The notes beneath the pieces are model-generated. The model had not been told where the DNA came from. It made no database searches and saw nothing but the letters and a program-made list of their open reading frames with translations. A program made the position numbers and the translations under genes. Source: Gemmatimonadaceae bacterium (GTDB lineage: Bacteria; Gemmatimonadota; Gemmatimonadetes; Gemmatimonadales; Gemmatimonadaceae). Taken from it: DNA of 5,070 bases. Location of the stretch: assembly GCA_014378185.1 (NCBI GenBank), contig JACMOE010000646.1:1-5070 (forward strand), in the 5' to 3' direction. Of this stretch, positions 1 to 5,070 are shown piece by piece. Numbering within the stretch: position 1 is the first letter of the stretch; the number at the start of each line of letters is the position of its first letter.

Positions 1-106
1 GAAAGACGAACAGCAGGCGGGACTGCGCGGCGGGTGCGGCGAAAAGTTGCCCCGCATTTAGCAAAGGCAGGGCAGAAAGCGACTGGAGCAGGTGGCGGCG
101 TTGCAT
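1..106 (-). CDS. DUF1501 family exported protein, N-terminal fragment
   Basis: Only the first 35 codons are visible; the gene continues past the left edge. The protein begins MQRRHLLQSLSALPLL and continues through an Ala-rich stretch (FAAPAAQ) to a hydrophobic strand, RLLFVF. The twin arginine at residues 3-4 followed by HLLQ, a hydrophobic core and an Ala-rich cleavage area resembles a Tat signal peptide. RLLFVF then matches the way DUF1501 proteins usually open their mature domain. DUF1501 belongs to the alkaline phosphatase/sulfatase-like fold group, but its substrate is not known. The ATG lies 10 bases after the stop of the upstream DUF1800 gene on the same strand, so the two are almost certainly co-transcribed. 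The best ribosome-binding match is a weak GAAG overlapping the DUF1800 stop, which suggests translational coupling. The family call rests on this short N-terminus plus the DUF1800 neighbour; the body of the protein is not seen. Confidence 0.75.
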   Translation of the reverse strand, partial: MQRRHLLQSLSALPLLNAGQLFAAPAAQSRLLFVF

Positions 107-116
107 GGTTATTTCT

Positions 117-1751
117 TCAGCGGTGCATGAGTTCGGGCGACGAAAGCAAAAAGCTGTTCCACTCCTGCGCCGACGTGGCCTGGGCCAGGGCTTGTTGGGT
201 GTTGGGGCCCAGGGTCTGGCCTAGCGCGCGATAGTACAGGGCGTTGGCCAGCTGCGGAAAGGCAGGCTTTTCCAGCGGCTGCGGGCCGTCTGTTTTGAAC
301 AGTCCGGCGTTGCCCGAGCCGATAGCCTTGGCGATTTCGAACCGCGTTGCCATCTGGCCGGGGCTGGACCAAGCCGCAGTATCAAGCGCATAGCCGTCGG
401 GCGTTTGGCGGCCATACAGGGGTTCGCCCATCCGATTGAGCCAGTTGAGCATGGGGCCGACGTTCAAGATGGGCTTGTCGTCGTACGCCAGCCGCACGGC
501 CGACACCACGTAATGCACAGGGTCTTTGAACTTCTGCCCCGCGCCCTGCGCGTATTCTGGCGATGCCAGCAAAGTCTGCAGGGTCACGGCAATGTCGCCC
601 TCGCTCTTCAAGAAGCTCTGCGCCATGCGCTCCACCAACGCGGGTGGCGGGTCGTCGCTAAGCCAGTACTGCGCCAGTTTGCGGCTGATGAAATGGGCGG
701 TAGCGGGGTGTTTGGCCAGGCGGTCCAGGGCTTCGTCTAGCTCTGCCAGGCCGCGGCTGCGGATCGGCTGGCCCAGCAGGGTTTTGGCACCGTAATCATG
801 CCGGTTCGGGTTGAACTCGAACAGGCCTGCGCGCACGTAGTCGCGTTGCAAGTCATTGCGGACCTTGGGGTTGTCGGTGCCCAGGTTCACGCCTACTCCG
901 GTCAACACGCGGGCCATCTCTTGCACGTCCTGCTGGCTGTAGCCTGCGCCCTGGCCCAGCGTGTGCAGTTCCATCAGTTCGCGGGCGTAGTTTTCATTGA
1001 TGCGGTTGGCCGCGTTTTGCTCGTTGTCCAGGAAGCGCAGCATGGCCGGGTGGCGGGCTACCGCGCCCAGCAGGTCGCGAAACTTGCCCAGCGAGTTGGG
1101 GCGGATCACGTCGCGGTCGTACGCTGGCAGGAAAATCCGGTCGAGACCCTTGCCCGCATACACGCTGAAGTGGTTCTCCCAGAAGTCCGTCATCACCTCG
1201 GCCAGTTGCCGGTCACTGATCACGGCGCGCGCGAGCTTGGCGGATTGCAGGTCACCGAGTATGCGCTGGTTCTGCCTCAGCTGTTCGCGGAGCTGCGGGT
1301 TGGCCTGGAGGATTTCGGCCCGCAGGTCCTTCTTGCCGCTGGTATCACCTTGCTGCGCCTGCTGCTTCTGCTGCTGACGAATGGCCTGCTGCCCATTGTC
1401 GTACATGGCCACGAGCTCCGAGGTCGGCCGCCCGAGCATTTCATATGACGCCACGATCCGGTCCGCTGCGCCGTCATCGATGCGGTCCGGCGCCAGCTGG
1501 AGTGCGATCCATTGGTCCACCCCCAACGCGCGAACCTTGGCGACGTCGCCCGGCCGAGGGCCGAACGCCATCCGGTTCAGGACCTGCTGCACCTGTTGAT
1601 CTGCCGTCTGTTCGCGCGGTTCCGACGGGGACACCACCACCAATGGCGTCAGCATCTTTCCGGATGACGCGGTGCGCGTCGCGTTGGCGGAGCACGCCCC
1701 CGCCAGCGCGAGCAGGAGGAGCAGGGGATGATTGTGGAGTCGGATCAGCAC
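117..1751 (-). CDS. DUF1800 domain-containing putative lipoprotein
   Basis: A complete DUF1800 family protein of 544 aa from the GTG at 1751. Family hallmarks, numbered from that start, are FGPRPGD (63-69) after an LNRM helix, DFWENHF (189-195), NYARELMELHTLG (254-266), NPNRHDYG (314-321), DPVHYVVSA (410-418) and, near the C-terminus, PDGYALDTAAWSSPGQMATR. Length and motif order fit a full-length member. The N-terminus has a Leu-rich core ending LALAGAC with Cys20, which satisfies the bacterial lipoprotein signal pattern though not the strict LAGC box, so the mature protein may be lipid-anchored. I chose GTG 1751 because AAGGA lies 9 bases upstream and the signal peptide then has normal length. 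An alternative GTG at 1778 would add 9 residues (553 aa) but has no recognisable ribosome binding site. A glutamine-rich stretch sits at about residues 120-134. The function of DUF1800 is unknown; pairing with DUF1501 suggests an exported two-protein module. The family call is firm, the lipoprotein call moderate. Confidence 0.93.
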   Translation of the reverse strand: MLIRLHNHPLLLLLALAGACSANATRTASSGKMLTPLVVVSPSEPREQTADQQVQQVLNRMAFGPRPGDVAKVRALGVDQWIALQLAPDRIDDGAADRIVASYEMLGRPTSELVAMYDNGQQAIRQQQKQQAQQGDTSGKKDLRAEILQANPQLREQLRQNQRILGDLQSAKLARAVISDRQLAEVMTDFWENHFSVYAGKGLDRIFLPAYDRDVIRPNSLGKFRDLLGAVARHPAMLRFLDNEQNAANRINENYARELMELHTLGQGAGYSQQDVQEMARVLTGVGVNLGTDNPKVRNDLQRDYVRAGLFEFNPNRHDYGAKTLLGQPIRSRGLAELDEALDRLAKHPATAHFISRKLAQYWLSDDPPPALVERMAQSFLKSEGDIAVTLQTLLASPEYAQGAGQKFKDPVHYVVSAVRLAYDDKPILNVGPMLNWLNRMGEPLYGRQTPDGYALDTAAWSSPGQMATRFEIAKAIGSGNAGLFKTDGPQPLEKPAFPQLANALYYRALGQTLGPNTQQALAQATSAQEWNSFLLSSPELMHR

Positions 1752-1760
1752 GAGGTTGCA

Positions 1761-1765
1761 TCCTT
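1761..1765 (-). promoter_or_regulatory. Ribosome binding site of the DUF1800 gene (decides its start)
   Basis: On the minus strand the sequence reads AAGGA, then 9 bases, then GTG at 1751-1749. This spacing is good for a Shine-Dalgarno site and supports the GTG at 1751 over the in-frame GTG at 1778, in front of which no purine-rich site is visible. Confidence 0.65.
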
Positions 1766-1879
1766 GAGAGGTGTCCACACTGGCAGACGCGCCATCCGTC
1801 GAATGGTTAAGGGGCCGACCGCGGCTTCACGAACTTCGCGCCGCGTCTTGCGGAGGGGGTAGGTGACGGCCTACGGTAC

Positions 1880-1883
1880 GGAG
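1880..1883 (+). promoter_or_regulatory. Ribosome binding site of the pseudo-GGDEF/STAND/TPR gene
   Basis: GGAG ends 7 bases before the ATG at 1891. An in-frame TGA at 1864 and no other start codon between it and 1891 make this ATG the most upstream possible start in the frame. Confidence 0.65.
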
Positions 1884-1890
1884 CGCGACG

Positions 1891-4800
1891 ATGCGCCGCA
1901 CCCAATCCGAGTGCGTGGCGCCGCCGCCAACTCATTCTCGGCCGTTGACCAGCCCGCTTATTTCCGCCGACGATTTCGCGCGACAGGTTTCACTCGACGA
2001 GCTGGCCATCCTTGCCGGCAGCGCGGCCGTCACGGGCCGTGTCGTTGTGTGTTCTGCGCTTGTGGAAGGCATCGATGCCGTGCTCCGCGACGTCGGCGAC
2101 GTGCGCGCGTCCGCGCTCCTGCGGGAACTCGCCGTGTTCGTGCGGCGCAATCTCCGCGGCGCCGATGCCATCGCGAGTGTCGATGACGAGATCGTCCTGC
2201 TGCTCGACGGGTCGGAGCAATCCGCCTGGGCGGTGACCGACCGCCTCCTCGCGGCGGTGCGGTCGCACGTGTTCAGTCTTGGCGGCGTGGGCAGCGCGCA
2301 TCGCGTCACCCTCTCGCTCGGCATCGCCACGTCACCCGAGCACGGCACCACGTTTCCCGCTCTGCTGTCAGCGGGTCGCCACGCGCGATCATCAGCGGGC
2401 ATGGACGGTACGGCGCAGGCGTTCACGCCTCGCAGCGACGTGCTCGACCTCAGCCGGTTCGTGGGTCGCGCTGAACCCCTGGCGCAACTCACGGACTACC
2501 TGGACGACATGGTTCGCGGCGAAGGACGTGTCGTTGCGATCATCGGCGAGCGCGGGGTGGGCACGAGCGCCCTGGTCCGTACGCTCGCGCCCGAAGTGCG
2601 GCTGCGCGGCGGATCCCTCGTGTCGGCGACCTGTCGCGAACACCAGTTCGCCGCGCCCTACACGCTCTGGAGCGAAGTGCTGCGCGCCGTGCGCCGGCTG
2701 CCCGTGAAGAGCACGCGCTTGTGGCGCGAGCTGCCGGCGCTCGACCCCACGCTTGAACGCGCGACGGACGACCTCACCCGCGGCGGCAGCAAGACACTCC
2801 TTCTCGAGGAACTCGGGGATTTCCTGCGACTCGCGGCGCAGCAGCGACCGCTCGTGCTGCTGCTGGAGAACCTTCAGTGGGCCGACGCGGCATCCTGGGA
2901 CGCGCTGGAGTATCTCGTCACGCTGCTGGAGAGCGAGCGCATCGTGCTCGCGCTCACATTCCAGACGGGAACGGAGGACGACTCGCTGGACCGGTGGAGC
3001 CGGCTGGCGACGCGCGCCCGCTATTCGGAGATCCTGCTCACGCACCTCACGCGAGATGACGTGAAACGGTGGCTCGAGGCAGCGATGCGGACAAGTGATC
3101 TCGGGCGCGATCTCCTGGCATACGCGTACCGGCACTCGGAAGGCAATCCGCTCGTGCTCACGCACCTCCTGCGCGACCTGGAGGAGAGCGGCCACATTGT
3201 GGCGCACGATGGCGAGTGGCAATGGAGCCCCGTGAGTGAGCTGCCCAGCCCCACGAGCCTGGATGACCTGTTGGCGCGCCGCTTTGCGCGGCTGCCGGGC
3301 TCGGCGCGAGCCGTCCTGGAAGCGGCGGCGGCCATCGGCCGTGAATGCGACGAATCCCTGCTGTTCGAGAGCGCTGGCGGAGCGGCGGAGGCGCGGCAGG
3401 GGCTCGAACTCCTGCTCAAGCGCGGACTCCTTGTGCCGACGTTTGATCGCATCCGCGGCTGCTACGTTGTGGCGCACGACGAGATCGCGCGGGTCGCGCG
3501 TGCGCGTCTGTCTCCCGAGCGTCGCGTTGAACTCCATGGTCGCATCGCGCACGCGCTCGCCTTGCAGGAGCGGCAGTCGTCGGCGGAGATCGCACGCCAT
3601 TACGAGCTCGCAAATCTCCGGAAGGAGGCGCACACCCACGCGCTGCGTGCGGCCGATGCCGCCCTGGCCGTGCACGAGACAGGTGCCGTGGCAAGCTTGC
3701 TGGCCGCGGCGGAGCGCAATGCGCCGGACGATGCCGCGCTGGCGCAGGTGCGGGTGCGCATGGCGTCCCTGGCGGAGGTGGCGGGTCGGTACGAGGATGC
3801 GGAGGCGCTGTGCGACCAGGCACTGGCGTGGTATGCCACGCAGGGCGACCAGGTCCAGGCTCTGGGGCTCAAGCGGACGCGGGCCCTGGTGCGCATGAAG
3901 CGCGGGCTGGCCGCGCAGGAAACACTCACCGAGCTGCTGGCACTGGAGTCAGAGGCCAGCGCGGCCAATCAGGACATGGAGCGCGCCGCGGTACTCCTCC
4001 ATATCGCGCAGATGCACTGGCGCCTGGGCAATCTGGGGGCGGCTCAGCGCACGGCGGAGGAAGCCGTGACCATCGCGGAGCGGGGCGATGACGTAGTGCT
4101 GCTGGCCGATGCCTGCAACCGCCTGGCCGTGACCATCCAGTTCGAGAACCCGTCCCGCGCGCGTGAGCTGTTCGTCCACGCCCTCGACATTGCGACCTCG
4201 CTTGGTGACGCGTTCCGGCGCGTGCGAGGCCTGAACAACATCGGCGTGCTCGAGATGTTCTGCAACAACTCCGACGAGGCGTGGCGGGTGTTGACGATCG
4301 CCGTTGAACAGGCTCGGACCGCCGGTATCATCGAGTCGTGGGGGCGTGCGGAGCTGAATCTCGGGGTGCTCGCGGGGCGCATCGGCAATTACGAAGGGGC
4401 GCTGCGAGCGTTTTCAGAAGCGCTTCGCCTGATGTCCATGGTGCAGAACAGCGAGGAGCAGTTGTACGCGACCTACAACCTTGCCGACCTTCAGCGAGAG
4501 CACGACCGGCCGCGCGAGGCGGCGGACACTTATGCGCTCGTGGTGGACCTGGCCGAGCGAATTGATCAAGTCCCCATTCAGGTGTGCGCCTATGCCGGCT
4601 TCGGACTGTGCCAGTTCGAGTTGCACGACACTGCCGCTGCACGCGAGGCCCTGGAAAAGGGGGTGGCCCTGAGCGAGGGATTGGGAGAGTGGTTCCCAGG
4701 TCGCGAGCTGCTGGAGGCCCTCAAGCTGCACCTGCTCATCAGCGATGAGAAAATCGATTCAGCCATCGCCCTGCTGGAAATCTCGATGAAAGCCGCCCAT

Positions 4801-4971
4801 GACACGGACATTTCCGGAGCCGCGTGGCTCATCGCGGAATTCGGCCTCGCGCTGCGCCCACACGCTTCTGAAATGGTTCAGTCCGCTGTAGACCGGTATG
4901 CGCTGCACCGCGAGGTGCTCAGCACCCCGAAAATGAAGAAACGGTTCGATGTCTTATTGCTTGACAGTTAA
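1891..4971 (+). CDS. Large signalling-type protein: degenerate GGDEF, STAND/AAA-type NTPase with eroded Walker motifs, TPR repeats
   Basis: A 1026-aa protein with three regions. (1) Residues about 27-170 resemble a GGDEF domain: RxxD at 89-92 (RGAD), VDDEI at 97-101 in place of GGDEF, and a late VTLSLGIA strand followed by an SPEHG turn. The usual Mg-binding DxDxFK segment is not recognisable; the matching stretch reads VEGIDAVLRD (58-67). (2) Residues about 188-525 resemble the STAND/AAA_16 module of LuxR-, MalT- and adenylate-cyclase-type regulators: an entry motif FVGRAEPL (190-197), Walker A-like GERGVGTS (219-226, Thr225 where Lys is expected), Walker B-like LVLLLENLQWAD (321-332, EN where DD or DE is usual), a conserved EGNPL (417-421), then a helical or winged-helix-like segment to about 525. 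(3) From about 545 to 1000 the sequence is helical with TPR-like pairs, for example GRYEDAEALCDQAL (632-645), GNLGAAQRTAEEAV (713-726) and GNYEGALRAFSEAL (832-845). There is no signal peptide, membrane segment or C-terminal HTH, so it is probably cytoplasmic. The plan suggests a ligand- or protein-sensing scaffold. Catalysis by either N-terminal domain is doubtful. The start is supported by GGAG 7 bases upstream. Partners are unknown. Confidence 0.88.
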   Translation: MRRTQSECVAPPPTHSRPLTSPLISADDFARQVSLDELAILAGSAAVTGRVVVCSALVEGIDAVLRDVGDVRASALLRELAVFVRRNLRGADAIASVDDEIVLLLDGSEQSAWAVTDRLLAAVRSHVFSLGGVGSAHRVTLSLGIATSPEHGTTFPALLSAGRHARSSAGMDGTAQAFTPRSDVLDLSRFVGRAEPLAQLTDYLDDMVRGEGRVVAIIGERGVGTSALVRTLAPEVRLRGGSLVSATCREHQFAAPYTLWSEVLRAVRRLPVKSTRLWRELPALDPTLERATDDLTRGGSKTLLLEELGDFLRLAAQQRPLVLLLENLQWADAASWDALEYLVTLLESERIVLALTFQTGTEDDSLDRWSRLATRARYSEILLTHLTRDDVKRWLEAAMRTSDLGRDLLAYAYRHSEGNPLVLTHLLRDLEESGHIVAHDGEWQWSPVSELPSPTSLDDLLARRFARLPGSARAVLEAAAAIGRECDESLLFESAGGAAEARQGLELLLKRGLLVPTFDRIRGCYVVAHDEIARVARARLSPERRVELHGRIAHALALQERQSSAEIARHYELANLRKEAHTHALRAADAALAVHETGAVASLLAAAERNAPDDAALAQVRVRMASLAEVAGRYEDAEALCDQALAWYATQGDQVQALGLKRTRALVRMKRGLAAQETLTELLALESEASAANQDMERAAVLLHIAQMHWRLGNLGAAQRTAEEAVTIAERGDDVVLLADACNRLAVTIQFENPSRARELFVHALDIATSLGDAFRRVRGLNNIGVLEMFCNNSDEAWRVLTIAVEQARTAGIIESWGRAELNLGVLAGRIGNYEGALRAFSEALRLMSMVQNSEEQLYATYNLADLQREHDRPREAADTYALVVDLAERIDQVPIQVCAYAGFGLCQFELHDTAAAREALEKGVALSEGLGEWFPGRELLEALKLHLLISDEKIDSAIALLEISMKAAHDTDISGAAWLIAEFGLALRPHASEMVQSAVDRYALHREVLSTPKMKKRFDVLLLDS

Positions 4972-4978
4972 TCCCCTA

Positions 4979-5006
4979 TTGACCGATTCGATTTGACGGT
5001 TATACT
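4979..5006 (+). promoter_or_regulatory. Sigma-70-type promoter reading out of the right edge
   Basis: TTGACC at 4979-4984, a 16-base spacer, then TATACT at 5001-5006. Each box differs from consensus (TTGACA, TATAAT) by one base and the spacing is near optimal. It begins 7 bases after the stop codon of the large gene, in an AT-richer patch, on the same strand. Transcription would start at about 5012-5014. It most likely drives a gene or RNA beyond the window, independently of the upstream gene. Confidence 0.7.
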
Positions 5007-5027
5007 CCAAGGACCTGCGTGACGCGC

Positions 5028-5052
5028 GGGACGGGTGGAGTCCGCCCGTCTC
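5028..5052 (+). other. Stem-loop in the predicted leader transcript
   Basis: GACGGGTGG (5030-5038) pairs with CCGCCCGTC (5042-5050) around a three-base AGT loop, with one T-G wobble; G5028-C5052 and a G-T pair at 5029/5051 can extend it to about 11 pairs. It starts roughly 15 bases after the predicted transcription start. There is no T-run behind it, so it is not a typical intrinsic terminator of the large gene. It could be a 5' leader structure, part of a small RNA, or a factor-dependent terminator element. No known RNA family was recognised. Confidence 0.5.
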
Positions 5053-5070
5053 CGTAGTCTCCATGGTATC

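Larger units (their letters stand above)
1752..1890. other. Divergent intergenic region
   Basis: 139 bases separate the DUF1800 start (minus) from the start of the large signalling-type gene (plus). Promoters for both genes should lie here or overlap the gene starts. I found no pair of -35 and -10 boxes that I would defend in either direction. A purine run, GGAGGGGG, at 1852-1859 sits 29 bases or more upstream of the plus-strand ATG. It is too far to be that gene's ribosome binding site. It is followed by a GTG at 1863 that opens only an out-of-frame, Arg-rich reading frame. No clear inverted repeat or RNA gene was seen. Confidence 0.5.

Noticed and set aside
798..1448. Open frame of 216 codons on the plus strand opposite DUF1800
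   Set aside because: It lies wholly within the DUF1800 gene, whose family motifs are unmistakable on the minus strand. The Leu-rich end is only the complement of the glutamine-rich tract.
1752..1778. Nine-residue N-terminal extension of DUF1800 from GTG 1778
   Set aside because: No ribosome binding site precedes it, and it would place an extra Cys and polar residues before the signal peptide. GTG 1751 has AAGGA at good spacing.
1863..2186. 107-codon plus-strand frame starting at GTG 1863
   Set aside because: Out of frame with and overlapping the large gene; Arg-rich, low-complexity product, despite the good ribosome-binding-like run in front of it.
2392..3675. Long open frame of 427 codons on the minus strand inside the large gene
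   Set aside because: Antisense shadow of the 1026-aa gene in GC-rich DNA. The translation is rich in Arg, Gln and His with no recognisable motif, and the plus strand shows clear domain motifs over the same span.
5004..5041. Alternative pairing of ACTCCA (5004-5009) with TGGAGT (5036-5041), suggesting a switch with the 5028-5052 hairpin
   Set aside because: ACTCCA overlaps the -10 box and lies upstream of the predicted transcription start, so it would not be in the RNA.
5028..5052. Intrinsic terminator for the large gene
   Set aside because: The stem is strong but is followed by CGTAGTCTCC rather than a T-run, and it sits downstream of a good promoter on the same strand.
5063..5070. Possible start of another gene at ATG 5063
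   Set aside because: No ribosome binding site is visible and only two codons can be read before the edge, so nothing supports it.

Overview
The window is GC-rich (the rows I counted run about 63-73% G+C) and densely coding, and it looks bacterial. It holds two divergent transcription units. The TTGACC-N16-TATACT promoter at the right edge fits a bacterium using a sigma-70-type housekeeping factor. The pairing of DUF1800 and DUF1501 genes is common in Gemmatimonadota, Planctomycetota, Acidobacteriota and Proteobacteria. My best guess is a Gemmatimonadota-like or similar environmental bacterium, but this is only an impression and no marker gene is present.

Left unit, minus strand, 1-1751: a DUF1800 protein with a lipoprotein-type signal peptide is followed after 10 bases by the first 35 codons of a DUF1501 protein with a Tat-like twin-arginine signal. 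The two genes form the well-known DUF1800-DUF1501 pair, an exported two-protein module of unknown biochemistry. The DUF1501 gene runs off the left edge.

Middle, 1752-1890: a short divergent intergenic region with a clear ribosome binding site for each flanking gene but no promoter I would defend.

Right unit, plus strand, 1891-4971: one large gene (1026 aa) for a multidomain signalling-type protein. It has a diverged GGDEF-like domain, then a STAND/AAA-type nucleotide-binding module, then a long TPR-rich C-terminal half. The signature motifs of both putative enzymatic domains are eroded. The GGDEF motif reads VDDEI. The Walker A lysine is replaced by threonine (GERGVGTS). The Walker B acidic pair reads EN instead of DD/DE. 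The protein therefore looks like a double 'pseudo-enzyme' scaffold or sensor built on the cyclase-STAND-TPR plan. This is the most interesting item in the window.

Right edge, 4972-5070: a near-consensus sigma-70 promoter followed by a strong stem-loop in the predicted transcript. It leads into something beyond the window, either a gene with a structured leader or a small RNA.
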